NCBI RefSeq assembly: GCF_019243775.1
Contig: NZ_CP069157.1
Coordinates: 930,001 to 994,000, forward strand
DNA length: 64,000 bases
Direction: 5' to 3'
Source of the DNA: Morganella morganii
GTDB lineage: Bacteria > Pseudomonadota > Gammaproteobacteria > Enterobacterales > Enterobacteriaceae
In this document: positions 26,590 to 36,912 of the stretch, piece by piece
Layout of the letters: every line of letters starts with the position of its first letter
Position numbering within the stretch: the stretch's first letter is position 1
The notes under the pieces: generated by a model
Database searches by the model: none
Told to the model about the DNA's origin: nothing
Seen by the model: the letters and a program-made list of their open reading frames with translations, nothing else
Made by a program: the position numbers and the translations under genes

Positions 26590-27651
26590 ATGAAGTTAAC
26601 CAACTACGAAAAAGCGGACGCGCTGGTCATTTCCGCGCCATCCGTTAATCCGCCACACCATACCGATCGTCCGCAGCGTAATGATGAAGACGCAGTCAGT
26701 GCTTACATGAGTCAGGCGTATATCCGCGTGACCGTGTCAGACACGATTGCTGCCGTCAAACGCACCCTGCGTGAGGAACTGGAAGGTGAGCAGATCCCCA
26801 CTTATTTATATGTACTGGATGAGGATAATTACCTGAATGGTATCCTGCCGGTCAAAGCCCTGCTGACCGCAGCGGAAGATATGTTTGTCGCCGATGTGAT
26901 GCGCCAGACGTATTTTTCGGTGTCACCGGAGCAGTCCCGGCACGACGTGTATGAGCTTATCAACAACAGCGGGATTGATACTGTGCCGGTGGTGCAGTTC
27001 GGCAAGCTGGCCGGTATTCTGCGTCCGCAGGATATCGCGGAGCTGATTGAGGATGAAAACACCCAGGATGCGGCATTACAGGGCGGCTCCCAGCCGCTGG
27101 ATGAGCCTTATCTGAGCACCAGTCCGTTCACGCTGTGGCGTAAGCGCGCAGTCTGGCTGCTGATGCTGTTTGTGGCGGAAGCCTATACCGGTACGGTGCT
27201 CAAGGCATTCGAGGAGCAGCTGGAAGCCGCTATCTCGCTGGCTTTCTTTATCCCGCTGCTGATCGGCACCGGCGGTAACAGCGGTACTCAGATCACCTCA
27301 ACCCTCGTCCGTGCCATGGCACTCGGGGAAGTGAGCCTGCGCAATATCGGTGCGGTGCTGCGCAAAGAGCTGTCCACGTCACTGCTGGTCGCCTTTACCA
27401 TGGGATGTGCGGGGATGATCCGTGCCTGGTTCCTGGGGGTCGGGCCGGAAGTGATGATGGTGGTCAGCCTGACACTGGTGTGTATCACGGTCTGGAGTGC
27501 GGTGGTGTCTTCTATTATCCCGATGGTGCTCAAGCGTCTGAAAGTGGATCCGGCAGTGGTTTCCGCTCCGTTTATTGCCACACTGATTGACGGCACCGGG
27601 CTGATTATCTACTTCGAGATGGCCAAACTGATTATGACTGATCTGGTGTAA
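26590..27651 (+). CDS. mgtE: MgtE-type magnesium transporter lacking the N domain
   Basis: A Mg2+ channel/transporter of the inner membrane. The 353-residue protein has two CBS domains (about 38-165) and a C-terminal five-helix membrane domain (about 185-353) with the pore signature [24 protein letters not shown]. The cytoplasmic superhelical N domain found in typical MgtE proteins of about 450 residues is missing; only some 37 residues precede CBS1. It is preceded by the M-box riboswitch. Its 3' end overlaps the convergent sprT by 20 bp. Confidence 0.93.
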   Translation: MKLTNYEKADALVISAPSVNPPHHTDRPQRNDEDAVSAYMSQAYIRVTVSDTIAAVKRTLREELEGEQIPTYLYVLDEDNYLNGILPVKALLTAAEDMFVADVMRQTYFSVSPEQSRHDVYELINNSGIDTVPVVQFGKLAGILRPQDIAELIEDENTQDAALQGGSQPLDEPYLSTSPFTLWRKRAVWLLMLFVAEAYTGTVLKAFEEQLEAAISLAFFIPLLIGTGGNSGTQITSTLVRAMALGEVSLRNIGAVLRKELSTSLLVAFTMGCAGMIRAWFLGVGPEVMMVVSLTLVCITVWSAVVSSIIPMVLKRLKVDPAVVSAPFIATLIDGTGLIIYFEMAKLIMTDLV

Positions 27652-28183
27652 GGTCGCACGGGGATGATATTGCAGCTGCACTGTTATCCCACACCAGCGT
27701 ACTTTTACAGTGACGGCACAGGTACTGACTTTCCCCGCGCAACACTTTGTTATGGCGGCGGACAGTCAGTTCATGTGCCGTTTTGCATTGGCAGCGGTAA
27801 GTGAATGTCCGGGCGCGGACAGACGTCACATCAAAGCGGTGTGTACGGACGGCCGGAACACCCAGCACCTCTGTCATCATCCACTGCCATTCCCGCCCGT
27901 GAGGCGCCACGCGTCCGAAACGGCGGTAAACCAGCAGATGCGCCAGCTCGTGAGGAACCACATCCTGTATAAATCCGGGGCCGTTTTCCGTCAGTAACAC
28001 CGGATTGAGGCGGATTTCCCATGTTTGCAGGCAGGCGCTGCCGGCGGTGGTGCCGCGCTGACGGTAGTTCAGCTCAGGCTCCGGATAATCCGTCTTCAGC
28101 ACCCGGCAGGCGCGGGCCAGATAATCACGCAGGGTCTGCATGCAGGCCTGCTGTAATGCGGTGGGGACTCGGGTCGGTTTCAT
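27632..28183 (-). CDS. sprT: SprT family zinc metalloprotease-like protein
   Basis: The 183 residues align with E. coli SprT ([12 protein letters not shown]..., [12 protein letters not shown]). They carry the zinc-protease motif [19 protein letters not shown] and a C-terminal four-cysteine zinc ribbon (YRCQC...CRHC). The start at 28183 is set by this alignment; the frame extends 12 codons upstream without support. In E. coli sprT lies next to metK. Here a sulfur-uptake operon sits between them. Confidence 0.92.
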   Translation of the reverse strand: MKPTRVPTALQQACMQTLRDYLARACRVLKTDYPEPELNYRQRGTTAGSACLQTWEIRLNPVLLTENGPGFIQDVVPHELAHLLVYRRFGRVAPHGREWQWMMTEVLGVPAVRTHRFDVTSVRARTFTYRCQCKTAHELTVRRHNKVLRGESQYLCRHCKSTLVWDNSAAAISSPCDLTPDQS

Positions 28184-28254
28184 AGCCGGAAGCTTAGCGA
28201 TACTGACGTAAAGCTGCAACCGTTATCAGCATGTTGTATATGTTGCAAAATAAT

Positions 28255-28274
28255 ATTATATTTAATTATATAAT
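28255..28274 (+). promoter_or_regulatory. AT-rich dyad upstream of the ArsR-type regulator (probable operator)
   Basis: ATTATAT-N6-ATATAAT is a perfect 7-bp inverted repeat ending 19 bp before the arsR-type start codon, and its right arm contains TATAAT. BigR/SqrR-type repressors are known to bind AT-rich inverted repeats at such places. Confidence 0.55.
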
Positions 28275-28292
28275 GTAGTAAGGAATAAATTC

Positions 28293-28610
28293 ATGACACC
28301 AACACTGCTTACCGATATGCAGGAAGCCGCCACCGGCGTTGCTGCCCTGCTGAAAACACTGGGGAATCCGGATCGTCTGCTGCTGCTCTGTCAGCTGAGT
28401 CAGGGGGAATGCAATGTCAGCGAACTGGAGGAGCGGACCGGCATCAATCAGCCGACGCTGTCACAGCAACTGACGGTTCTGCGCAATGAAGGACTGGTGC
28501 ACACCCGGCGTGAGGGAAAACGTATCTATTATTCCGTGGCAGATGAAAAAGTCCTGATATTGCTCACCACGCTGTATCAGCTTTATTGTCCTGAAAAACA
28601 AGGAAAATAA
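28293..28610 (+). CDS. ArsR-family regulator of the BigR/YgaV (persulfide-sensing) type
   Basis: A 105-residue winged-helix repressor resembling E. coli YgaV and BigR. Its HTH is SELEERTGINQPTLSQQLTVLRNEGLV, followed by the wing RREGKRIYYSV. Cysteines lie in LLCQLSQGEC (near residues 33-40) and YCPE (near 100). BigR/SqrR proteins use a pair of such cysteines to sense persulfides through a polysulfide bridge. It is the first gene of an operon with two YeeE/YedE half-transporters, overlaid by an AT-rich dyad. Confidence 0.85.
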   Translation: MTPTLLTDMQEAATGVAALLKTLGNPDRLLLLCQLSQGECNVSELEERTGINQPTLSQQLTVLRNEGLVHTRREGKRIYYSVADEKVLILLTTLYQLYCPEKQGK

Positions 28611-28611
28611 T

Positions 28612-29022
28612 ATGATTATTGATAGCGCGGCTTTTACGCCGGTCAGTGCGGCACTGGGCGGACTGATGATCGGCATTGCGGTTGCTGTACTGTTACTGTT
28701 TAACGGGCGGATTGCCGGGATCAGCGGGATCTTCGCCAATATGTTCACAAAGCAGAGCGGCTGGCGGATAGCGTTTATTGCCGGGCTGGCAGGGGCACCG
28801 TGGGTTTACAGGTTGTTTGCCGGTCAGCCGGATGTGGTGATCGCTGCGGATTATCCGCTGCTGATTGCGGCCGGTCTGCTGGTCGGTTTCGGCACGCGGC
28901 TGGGTAACGGCTGTACCAGCGGACACGGTATCTGCGGTATGGCGCGGTTATCAAAACGATCATTTGCTGCCGTGGCGGTGTTTATGGTCAGTGCTTTTCT
29001 GACTGTCTGGCTGATGAAATAA
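28612..29022 (+). CDS. YeeE/YedE-type sulfur transporter, first half (PmpA-like)
   Basis: A 136-residue membrane protein with about four hydrophobic segments and the family motif VGFGTRLGNGCTSGHGICGMARLS. The cysteines of this motif are thought to pass thiosulfate- or sulfide-type sulfur across the membrane. It begins 1 nt after the arsR-type stop, and the second half-protein follows after 9 nt. Together they correspond to the PmpA/PmpB pair commonly found with BigR. Confidence 0.88.
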   Translation: MIIDSAAFTPVSAALGGLMIGIAVAVLLLFNGRIAGISGIFANMFTKQSGWRIAFIAGLAGAPWVYRLFAGQPDVVIAADYPLLIAAGLLVGFGTRLGNGCTSGHGICGMARLSKRSFAAVAVFMVSAFLTVWLMK

Positions 29023-29031
29023 GGATACGCT

Positions 29032-29457
29032 ATGCCTGTTATCACTGCATTAATCAGCGGGATTTTGTTCGGCCTCGGTTTGCTGGTGGCCGGGATGGGT
29101 AATCCGCAGAAAATTCTGGCGTTTCTGGATATTACCGGCAACTGGGATCCTTCACTGTTGATCACCATGGCGGTAGCGATGGCGGTCAGTATGGTTGCCT
29201 TTACGGTGGCTAAAAAACGTAAAAAGACCGTATGCGGCACGCCGCTTGAGTTACCGGCGAACAGTAAAATTGATAAACGGCTGCTGACCGGCGCACTGCT
29301 GTTTGGTATCGGCTGGGGGCTGGCGGGGATCTGCCCGGGACCGGGGATTGTTTTATCCGGGATGCTTAGTATCAAAGGGCTGGTATTTACTGCGTCAATG
29401 ATTGCCGGGATGGTGATTTTTGCACTGTATTCATCACGGCAGTGCAGTAAATCATAA
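29032..29457 (+). CDS. YeeE/YedE-type sulfur transporter, second half (PmpB-like, DUF6691)
   Basis: A 141-residue membrane protein with the repeated pattern ISGILFGLGLLVAGMGNP and GALLFGIGWGLAGICPGPG, typical of the second half of split YeeE/YedE transporters. The cysteine in GICPGPG is the likely transport residue. It closes the three-gene operon and is followed by a bidirectional terminator shared with metK. Confidence 0.88.
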   Translation: MPVITALISGILFGLGLLVAGMGNPQKILAFLDITGNWDPSLLITMAVAMAVSMVAFTVAKKRKKTVCGTPLELPANSKIDKRLLTGALLFGIGWGLAGICPGPGIVLSGMLSIKGLVFTASMIAGMVIFALYSSRQCSKS

Positions 29458-29478
29458 TGTATTTACGGATTCAGAACA

Positions 29479-29509
29479 TAAAAAAACCGGCTGAAAAGCC
29501 GGTTTTTTG
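29479..29509. terminator. Bidirectional terminator between pmpB-like gene and metK
   Basis: The stem AAAAAACCGGC/GCCGGTTTTTT with loop TGAAAA can terminate transcripts from both sides. Confidence 0.92.
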
Positions 29510-29531
29510 TGCCTGTTAATATAACAGGGAA

Positions 29532-30686
29532 TTATTTCAGACCAGCGGCTTCGCGCAGCTGCTCTGCTTTGTCGGTTTTTTCCCACGGGAACTGAGGACG
29601 CCCGAAGTGACCGTATGCTGCGGTTTCCTGATAAATCGGGTGCAGCAGATCCAGCATCTGAATCAGACCGTACGGACGCAGGTCGAAGAACTCGCGCACC
29701 AGCAGCGTAAGTTGCTGGTTGGAAACTTTACCGGTACCGAAGGTTTCTACCATAATGGACGTCGGCTCTGCCACGCCAATTGCGTAGGAGACCTGGATTT
29801 CACAGCGGTCAGCAAGACCGGCAGCGACAATATTTTTTGCCACATAACGGGCCGCATAGGCTGCGGAACGGTCAACTTTTGACGGATCCTTACCGGAGAA
29901 TGCGCCGCCGCCGTGACGTGCCATGCCGCCGTAGGTATCGACGATGATTTTACGGCCGGTCAGACCGCAGTCACCCATTGGTCCGCCGATAACAAAACGG
30001 CCGGTCGGGTTGATGAAATATTTGGTGGTCGGATCCAGCCACTCAACCGGCAGAACCGGTTTGATGATCTCTTCCATCACCGCTTCATGCAGATCTTTCT
30101 GTGAGATATCTTCAGAGTGCTGGGTTGACAGCACAACCGCATCAATCCCGGCGATTTTGTTGTCATCGTAACGGAAGGTGATCTGGCTTTTCGCATCCGG
30201 ACGCAGCCACGGCAGCGTACCGCTTTTACGTACCTGAGCCTGACGCTCGACCAGACGGTGAGCATAGGTGATTGGTGCCGGCATCAGCACGTCAGTTTCG
30301 TTTGAGGCATAACCAAACATCAGACCCTGGTCACCGGCACCCTGCTCAAGCGGGTCAGCGCGGTCAACGCCCTGGTTGATGTCGGCAGATTGTTTGCCGA
30401 TAGCACTGATTACCGCACAGGAATCAGCATCGAAGCCCATGGATGAGCTGGTATAGCCAATCTCACGGACAGTACGGCGCGTGATTTCCTCAATATCAAC
30501 CCATGCCCTGGTGGTGATTTCACCGCCGACCAGAACCATACCGGTTTTGACATAGGTTTCGCAGGCAACACGCGCTTTGGGATCTTGTTCTAAAATCGCA
30601 TCAAGGACTGCATCCGAAATTTGGTCGGCAATTTTATCCGGGTGTCCTTCAGATACGGACTCAGAAGTGAAAAGATGTGTAGTCAT
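29532..30686 (-). CDS. metK: S-adenosylmethionine synthetase
   Basis: Makes SAM from methionine and ATP in the cytoplasm, as a tetramer. The 384 residues match E. coli MetK nearly throughout: [21 protein letters not shown], the P-loop-like [28 protein letters not shown], and the C-terminal [16 protein letters not shown] putative MetJ operator lies just upstream. SAM made here feeds, among others, polyamine synthesis (speA/speB next door). Confidence 0.97.
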   Translation of the reverse strand: MTTHLFTSESVSEGHPDKIADQISDAVLDAILEQDPKARVACETYVKTGMVLVGGEITTRAWVDIEEITRRTVREIGYTSSSMGFDADSCAVISAIGKQSADINQGVDRADPLEQGAGDQGLMFGYASNETDVLMPAPITYAHRLVERQAQVRKSGTLPWLRPDAKSQITFRYDDNKIAGIDAVVLSTQHSEDISQKDLHEAVMEEIIKPVLPVEWLDPTTKYFINPTGRFVIGGPMGDCGLTGRKIIVDTYGGMARHGGGAFSGKDPSKVDRSAAYAARYVAKNIVAAGLADRCEIQVSYAIGVAEPTSIMVETFGTGKVSNQQLTLLVREFFDLRPYGLIQMLDLLHPIYQETAAYGHFGRPQFPWEKTDKAEQLREAAGLK

Positions 30687-30730
30687 TATTTTTCTCTACC
30701 TTAAGTGAAGTGAACTTTCGGTACATTGAT

Positions 30731-30754
30731 GGATGTATTAACTTCTAGACGGCT
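30731..30754 (-). promoter_or_regulatory. Putative MetJ operator (three tandem met boxes) upstream of metK
   Basis: Three consecutive 8-bp units, read on the minus strand, approximate the met box AGACGTCT: AGCCGTCT matches at seven positions, the next two at about five. They lie 45-68 bp upstream of the metK ATG, where MetJ acts in E. coli. Confidence 0.5.
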
Positions 30755-31353
30755 ATTCTAATGTATAATCGGCAGTGGTTCCAGAAATTTTATAGTGCCT
30801 CCGGTTTTTCCGCTGGTTTTTTTCACTTTTCAGAATGTGTTACGTGACTGTTTTTATTTTTTACACTTATCCGTCATTTTGATTTTGCATTTTTGTGTCA
30901 TAACCGGTATAAACTGCGGCCAGTAGCTGTGAATTTTTCTTCAGTTATAAACGGCAGAAACTCAGGTTTTCTGTATGATTCAGGCGGGGGTTACGGTGTG
31001 TAATCCTGTGTGGGGGTAAATGGGTTAATGAACCATTATCTGCTGCTTGTTGACGTTCAACAGCCACGTGCTTTACAGCATGTGTCCGCGTCTTTTTCTG
31101 TTCTCTCTTCCTCTCTGACTGACACGTGCTCTGCACGGTGTTTTCCGTATCCGTTACACTCAAACAGACCGGATAACGCAAGCAGGCGGGTCACTCTGCG
31201 GTAAGCCCGTAAATCTGTGTCCGGTTTTTGCCGGATGATGTAATCCATTTTGAATTTTTACTTGTCAACAGGACAGATTTATCCCACGGTGAAGGGGGAT
31301 AGGCGTATGTCAGCCATACAGGTAAGTTTCACTCCAGAATCAGGAGATGACTA
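30755..31353. other. Intergenic region between metK and speA
   Basis: About 600 bp with only short overlapping frames on both strands (60-80 codons). None has a good ribosome-binding site or resembles YqgB or other small proteins known at this place in E. coli. It should contain the metK and speA promoters and a long speA leader. I see no RNA gene that I can support. Confidence 0.5.
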
Positions 31354-33258
31354 ATGAATGATAATATCGCGCTGAAGATGCAGCAGACCTATAACATCGC
31401 ATACTGGGGCGGCAGCTATTACGGTGTGAATGACCTCGGTCATGTCACCGTCTGCCCGAATCCGGAGATGCCGCAGGCCGCCGTTGATCTGGCTGAGCTG
31501 GTTAACCGTGTGCAGAAAGAGCGGGAGCACATCCGTCTGCCTGCATTATTCTGCTTTCCGCAGATTTTGCAGCATCGTCTGCGTTCGATTAATGCCGCGT
31601 TCCGCCGTGCCCGCGAATCCTATGGTTACAAAGGTGATTATTTTCTGGTTTACCCGATTAAGGTCAACCAGCAGCGGCGCGTGATTGAAACCCTGGTCAA
31701 TGCCGGGGAGCCGCTGGGACTGGAAGCCGGTTCCAAAGCAGAGCTGATGGCGGTACTGGCGCACGCCGGTATGACCCGCAGTGTGATCGTCTGCAACGGC
31801 TATAAAGACCGCGAGTATATCCGTCTTGCCCTGATGGGCGAGAAACTCGGTCACAAAGTGTATCTTGTGATTGAAAAAATGTCTGAAATCGCCGTGGTGC
31901 TTGAGGAAGCGAAAAATCTGGATGTGGTACCACGCCTGGGCGTGCGGGCGCGTCTGGCGTCTCAGGGATCCGGTAAATGGCAGGCCAGCGGCGGCGAGAA
32001 ATCCAAGTTCGGTCTGGCGGCCACCCAGGTACTGCAGCTGATTGATATGCTGCGTCAGGCAGACAGCCTGGAGAGCCTGCAGCTGCTGCATTTCCACCTC
32101 GGTTCGCAGATGGCGAATATCCGCGATATCGCCACCGGTGTCCGTGAATCAGCCCGTTTCTATGTCGAACTGCATCAGCTGGGTGTCAATATTCAGTGCT
32201 TTGATGTCGGCGGCGGCCTCGGGGTGGATTATGAAGGTACCCGTTCGCAGTCTGACTGCTCTGTGAACTACGGGCTGAATGAGTATGCCAATAATGTGAT
32301 CTGGGCTATCGGCGATGCCTGTGAAGAGCACGGCCTGCCGCACCCGACAGTTATTACCGAATCCGGCCGCGCCCTGACGGCGCACCATACCGTACTGGTA
32401 TCCAATGTGATCGGTGTGGAGCGCAACGAGTTCTCCCCGGTGGCGGCGCCTGCCGAAGACGCACCGCGTCCGGTTGCCAGCCTGTGGGAAACCTGGGAAG
32501 AGATGCAGAGCAAGGGCAATACCCGCTCTCTGCGCGAATGGCTGCACGACAGCCAGCTCGACCTGCATGATATTCACACCCAGTACGCGCAGGGCATGCT
32601 GTCCCTGACTGAACGCGCCTGGGCAGAAGGGCTGTATCTGAATATCTGCCGCCGTATCCAGCAGGATCTCGATCCGGGTAACCGCGCACACCGTCCGATT
32701 ATCGATGAACTGCAGGAACGCATGGCGGATAAATTCTATGTGAATTTCTCGCTGTTCCAGTCACTGCCGGATGCGTGGGGGATTGATCAGCTGTTCCCGG
32801 TACTGCCGATTGAAGGGCTGGATAAGCCGCTGGATCGCCGCGCGGTGCTGCTGGATATCACCTGTGACTCCGACGGTATTATCGACCACTATGTGGATGG
32901 TGACGGGGTGGCGACCACCATGCCGATGCCATCTTATGACCCGGAAAATCCGCCGATGATGGGCTTTTTCATGATTGGTGCTTACCAGGAAATCCTCGGC
33001 AATATGCATAACCTGTTCGGCGATACCGCTGCACTGGATGTGTATGTCGGCGAAAACGGTCAGGTGCGCTATCTGGAAAGTGAAGAGGGCGATTCCGTGG
33101 CGGATATGCTTCAGTATGTGAAGCTGGATCCGAAAATTCTGCTCGAACGCTTCCGTGATCAGGTGAAAATCTCTGATCTGGATGAAGAGGAGCAAAAGGC
33201 CTTTACCGAAGAGTTCGAGAGCGGCCTGTACGGTTATACCTATTTAGAAGATGAATAA
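31354..33258 (+). CDS. speA: Biosynthetic arginine decarboxylase
   Basis: A PLP-dependent enzyme that converts arginine to agmatine, the first step of putrescine synthesis. The 634 residues are nearly collinear with E. coli SpeA ([19 protein letters not shown] with the PLP lysine, [25 protein letters not shown]). The N-terminal leader of E. coli SpeA (about 24 extra residues) is missing. AGGAG stands 8 nt before the ATG. The agmatinase gene speB follows after 59 bp. Confidence 0.97.
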   Translation: MNDNIALKMQQTYNIAYWGGSYYGVNDLGHVTVCPNPEMPQAAVDLAELVNRVQKEREHIRLPALFCFPQILQHRLRSINAAFRRARESYGYKGDYFLVYPIKVNQQRRVIETLVNAGEPLGLEAGSKAELMAVLAHAGMTRSVIVCNGYKDREYIRLALMGEKLGHKVYLVIEKMSEIAVVLEEAKNLDVVPRLGVRARLASQGSGKWQASGGEKSKFGLAATQVLQLIDMLRQADSLESLQLLHFHLGSQMANIRDIATGVRESARFYVELHQLGVNIQCFDVGGGLGVDYEGTRSQSDCSVNYGLNEYANNVIWAIGDACEEHGLPHPTVITESGRALTAHHTVLVSNVIGVERNEFSPVAAPAEDAPRPVASLWETWEEMQSKGNTRSLREWLHDSQLDLHDIHTQYAQGMLSLTERAWAEGLYLNICRRIQQDLDPGNRAHRPIIDELQERMADKFYVNFSLFQSLPDAWGIDQLFPVLPIEGLDKPLDRRAVLLDITCDSDGIIDHYVDGDGVATTMPMPSYDPENPPMMGFFMIGAYQEILGNMHNLFGDTAALDVYVGENGQVRYLESEEGDSVADMLQYVKLDPKILLERFRDQVKISDLDEEEQKAFTEEFESGLYGYTYLEDE

Positions 33259-33317
33259 TACCCGGCGGGATAATACGTCCGGCTTTGTGTCAGTAAGACA
33301 TTAATAAAGGAATCATT

Positions 33318-34241
33318 ATGATTAACAGCACATTAGGTAATCAGACCGATAACTCACTGGTCTCTAATGCGTTTGGTTTTCTCCGCCTGCCGCTGAATTT
33401 CCAGCCGTACACCAGTGACGCTGACTGGGTGATCACCGGTGTTCCGTTTGATATGGCGACCTCCGGCCGTGCCGGTTCCCGTCACGGACCGGCAGCCATC
33501 CGTCAGATTTCAACCAATCTGGCCTGGGAAGGTAACCGCTGGCCGTGGACATTCGATATGCGCGAGCGCCTGAATGTGGTGGATTGCGGTGATCTGGTGT
33601 TCGCGTTCGGTGATGCACAGGACATGAGTGATAAGTTACAGGCGCACACAGAAAAAGTGCTGGCGTCCGGTAAAAAATGTCTCTCTTTCGGGGGCGATCA
33701 CTTTGTGACTCTGCCGCTGCTGCGCGCGCATGCCAAACATTTCGGTAAGATGGCGCTGGTGCATTTCGATGCCCATACCGACACTTACGGCAACGGCAGC
33801 AAGTTTGACCACGGCACCATGTTCTATCACGCCCCGAATGAGGGACTGATTGACCCGGCGCATTCCGTGCAGATTGGTATCCGTACCGAGCATGAAACAG
33901 ATAACGGTTTCACCGTGATCGATGCGGCGCAGGTCAATGACCGCACCGTGGATGATGTGATTGCTCAGGTGAAAGCGATTGTCGGTGATATGCCGGTTTA
34001 TCTGACCTTCGATATCGACTGTCTGGACCCGGCATTTGCCCCGGGCACCGGCACACCGGTTATCGGCGGGCTGACAACAGATCGTGCGCTGAAACTGCTG
34101 CGCGGCCTTCAGCCGCTCAATATCGTCGGCATGGATCTGGTGGAAGTGGCACCGGCGTATGATCAGTCCGATATCACGGCACTGGCCGGCGCAACTATCG
34201 CACTGGAAATGCTCTATCTCCAGGCCGCGAAAAAAGGCTGA
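33318..34241 (+). CDS. speB: Agmatinase
   Basis: A binuclear manganese ureohydrolase that splits agmatine into putrescine and urea. The 307-residue protein shows the metal-binding motifs [14 protein letters not shown] and [17 protein letters not shown]. Together with SpeA it forms the arginine route to putrescine. It ends at a terminator shared with mglC. Confidence 0.97.
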   Translation: MINSTLGNQTDNSLVSNAFGFLRLPLNFQPYTSDADWVITGVPFDMATSGRAGSRHGPAAIRQISTNLAWEGNRWPWTFDMRERLNVVDCGDLVFAFGDAQDMSDKLQAHTEKVLASGKKCLSFGGDHFVTLPLLRAHAKHFGKMALVHFDAHTDTYGNGSKFDHGTMFYHAPNEGLIDPAHSVQIGIRTEHETDNGFTVIDAAQVNDRTVDDVIAQVKAIVGDMPVYLTFDIDCLDPAFAPGTGTPVIGGLTTDRALKLLRGLQPLNIVGMDLVEVAPAYDQSDITALAGATIALEMLYLQAAKKG

Positions 34242-34263
34242 AACCGGTTTCACCACCGTTAAA

Positions 34264-34292
34264 ACAAAAGACCCGCACTGCGGGTCTTTTTG
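34264..34292. terminator. Bidirectional terminator between speB and mglC
   Basis: The 10-bp stem AAAAGACCCG/CGGGTCTTTT with a 5-nt loop closes both convergent transcripts. Confidence 0.9.
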
Positions 34293-34305
34293 CATTTCAG
34301 TGAAA

Positions 34306-35319
34306 TTATTTTTTCTTCGCGTATTTCAGTGAATCCAGCGCGACGGCAAAAATAATGATGCTGCCCTTGATAATATACTGCCAGTACGGGTTGATGCCGA
34401 TATAGGTCAGGCCGTAGTTTATCAGGGTAAAAATCAGCACCCCGGTCACCACACCCAGCACAGTCCCGACCCCGCCGGAGAAGGACACGCCGCCCACCAC
34501 ACAGGCCGCGATGGCATCCAGCTCATACATAAAGCCGAGGTTGTTGGTTGCACTGCCGATACGTCCGGCTTCCAGCAACCCGCCGAAGGCATAGAACACG
34601 CCGGATAAGGCGTAAATCATAATCAGGTTCAGGCCGACATTCACGCCGGACACTTTAGCCGCTTCCGGGTTACCGCCGATGGCAAAAATGTTTTTGCCGA
34701 AGCGGGTTTTATTCCACAGGATCCAGACAAAAAAGACGGCTATCGCGGCATAGAACGTAATATATGACAGCTTAAAATCACCGAAACGGATAAATCCCTG
34801 GGCAAATTCAGAGAATTTCGGATCAAACCCCGCTACCGGTGAAGCACCGACAGAGTCGTAATACAGGGAGTTGATACCGTAGACGATGATCATGGTACCG
34901 AGTGTGGTAATAAACGGCGTGACATTGAGATAGGCAATAATCAGGCCGTTAACCAGACCGATAACTGCTCCGACCGCACACACCAGCAGGATCACCATCG
35001 GAATAGACCAGGTTTCCATCTGCGGGAAAACTTTGTTCACGTTTTCCATGGATTGCAGCAATGTCGCCGCAATCACCGCCGCCAGCCCGACCTGGCGCCC
35101 GGCGGATAAATCCGTACCCTGGGTGACAATCAGCCCCGCGACACCCAGCGCGATAATAATCCGCACCGAGGATTGGGTGAGGATATTACTCAGGTTCATC
35201 AGGCTGAGGAATGTCGGATCCTGAATGATAATAATCGCCAGTAAGACCAGCAGAACCACATAAATCCCCCCGTCCTTCAGATAGGACAGGAAGCTTTTTT
35301 TATTTAATGCTGCGCTCAT
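34306..35319 (-). CDS. mglC: Galactose/methyl galactoside ABC transporter permease
   Basis: The membrane component of the high-affinity galactose (and glucose) uptake system. The 337-residue protein has about ten hydrophobic segments and the RbsC/MglC-type pattern (TDLSAGRQVGLAAVIAATLLQS, GGNPEAAKVSGVNV, CVVGGVSFSGGVGTVLG). Last gene of mglBAC; AAGGA precedes the ATG, 11 bp after mglA. Confidence 0.96.
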   Translation of the reverse strand: MSAALNKKSFLSYLKDGGIYVVLLVLLAIIIIQDPTFLSLMNLSNILTQSSVRIIIALGVAGLIVTQGTDLSAGRQVGLAAVIAATLLQSMENVNKVFPQMETWSIPMVILLVCAVGAVIGLVNGLIIAYLNVTPFITTLGTMIIVYGINSLYYDSVGASPVAGFDPKFSEFAQGFIRFGDFKLSYITFYAAIAVFFVWILWNKTRFGKNIFAIGGNPEAAKVSGVNVGLNLIMIYALSGVFYAFGGLLEAGRIGSATNNLGFMYELDAIAACVVGGVSFSGGVGTVLGVVTGVLIFTLINYGLTYIGINPYWQYIIKGSIIIFAVALDSLKYAKKK

Positions 35320-35330
35320 TGTTAATATCC

Positions 35331-36839
35331 TTAAAGGTGAAGGGAGGCGAGACGTAAAATCTCACTCTGCGAAGTGTCACGGGTGTTGACGATACCGGCG
35401 ACCTCACCGTTGCTCATCACCAGAATCCGGTCTGTGATCCCCAGCAGTTCCGGCATTTCGGAGGAAACGATAATGATCCCTTTTCCTTTTTTGGCCAGTT
35501 CAGTAATCAGCTGATAAATCTCAAATTTTGCCCCGACATCAATACCCCGCGTCGGTTCATCCAGCATTAACACTTCCGGTTGTGTCAGCAGCCAGCGGCC
35601 GATAATTACCTTCTGCTGATTTCCGCCGGACAGCGAGCCTATCTGGGTGTGATGGCCGGGGGTTTTCACCCGCATGGCATCAATCACCCACTGGGTATCA
35701 CTTTTCATTTTGCTGTTATCCAGCAGACCCAGTTTATTTTTATATTTGCCCATGTTTGAAATCAGCGAGTTAAAGCTGATATTTAACCAGGCATAGATTC
35801 CCGTGGCGCGGCGCTCTTCGGTGACCAGTGCGAAACCGTGATTAATGGCTTCATTCGCACTGTTGTTCTTAATGGTTTTCCCCCTCAGCGTGATGGTGCC
35901 GGAGGATTTCTCGCGGATCCCGAACAGGGTTTCGAGAATATCCGTCCGCTTGGCACCGACCAGACCGGCGATACCGAGGATTTCCCCCTGATGCAGATCG
36001 AAACTGATATCGCGGATAGACGGCTGGCGCAGAGACGTCAGGTTTCTGACTTCCAGCATGACATCTCCCGGCGTGCTCTGTTTTTCCGGGAAACGCTGGC
36101 TGAGTGTGCGCCCGACCATGGCGGCAATAATATTATCCATCGTCAGCCCTTCGAGGGGCTGTGTGGAGATCCACTGGCCGTCACGCAGAATGGTTATCTC
36201 ATCACAGAGACGGAAAATTTCTTCCATTTTGTGGGAGATATAGACGATGCCGCAGCCGCGATCTTTCAGCTTGCGGATAATGGTAAACAGATGATTGACT
36301 TCTTTTTCGGTCAGGGAGGAGGTCGGCTCATCCATGATCACAATTTTTGCGTTATAGGAAAACGCCTTGGCGATTTCGATCATCTGCATTTGCGAGACGG
36401 ACAGATTGCGGACTTTTTCCCGCGGATCGATATCGATATCCAGCTCATCAAAGATGGCCTGGGTGTCTTTCAGCATCTTGTTCTGATCGACAAAAAACCC
36501 TTTGGCGGGATACCGTCCCAGCCACATGTTGTCCATCACCGAGCGCTGAAGCACCAGGTTCAGCTCCTGATGCACCATGGACACGCCGTGTTCCAGTGCC
36601 TCTTTTGAGCCTTTAAAATCGATTTCCTGTCCCTGAAACAGGATGCTGCCGCTGTCTTTTTTATAAATCCCGAAAAGGCATTTTAATAATGTGGATTTAC
36701 CGGCACCGTTTTCGCCCATCAGGGCATGAACGGAGTGCGGTCGTACCCGTAAATTGACATTATCGAGTGCCTTAACGCCGGGAAATGATTTATTGATATG
36801 CATCATTTCCAGCAGATATTCGCCTGAGCTGTCGGCCAT
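35331..36839 (-). CDS. mglA: Galactose/methyl galactoside ABC transporter ATP-binding protein
   Basis: Double ATPase of the Mgl transporter, 502 residues. The first nucleotide-binding domain has Walker [10 protein letters not shown] and signature [14 protein letters not shown]. The second has a degenerate Walker A (GLVGAKRTD) and a good signature [15 protein letters not shown] with [14 protein letters not shown], as is usual in sugar CUT2 ATPases. It lies between mglB and mglC on the minus strand. Confidence 0.96.
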   Translation of the reverse strand: MADSSGEYLLEMMHINKSFPGVKALDNVNLRVRPHSVHALMGENGAGKSTLLKCLFGIYKKDSGSILFQGQEIDFKGSKEALEHGVSMVHQELNLVLQRSVMDNMWLGRYPAKGFFVDQNKMLKDTQAIFDELDIDIDPREKVRNLSVSQMQMIEIAKAFSYNAKIVIMDEPTSSLTEKEVNHLFTIIRKLKDRGCGIVYISHKMEEIFRLCDEITILRDGQWISTQPLEGLTMDNIIAAMVGRTLSQRFPEKQSTPGDVMLEVRNLTSLRQPSIRDISFDLHQGEILGIAGLVGAKRTDILETLFGIREKSSGTITLRGKTIKNNSANEAINHGFALVTEERRATGIYAWLNISFNSLISNMGKYKNKLGLLDNSKMKSDTQWVIDAMRVKTPGHHTQIGSLSGGNQQKVIIGRWLLTQPEVLMLDEPTRGIDVGAKFEIYQLITELAKKGKGIIIVSSEMPELLGITDRILVMSNGEVAGIVNTRDTSQSEILRLASLHL

Positions 36840-36912
36840 ACATACACCTGGCTAATGTTATCGTTCCGGACACGCCCGCAGCACGGATGCTGCGGGCGGA
36901 AAGAATCACCGC

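Noticed and set aside
30945-31204. Overlapping small ORFs on both strands upstream of speA (compared with yqgB-type genes)
   Set aside because: Neither resembles the small E. coli proteins near speA, both lack good start signals, and they overlap each other.
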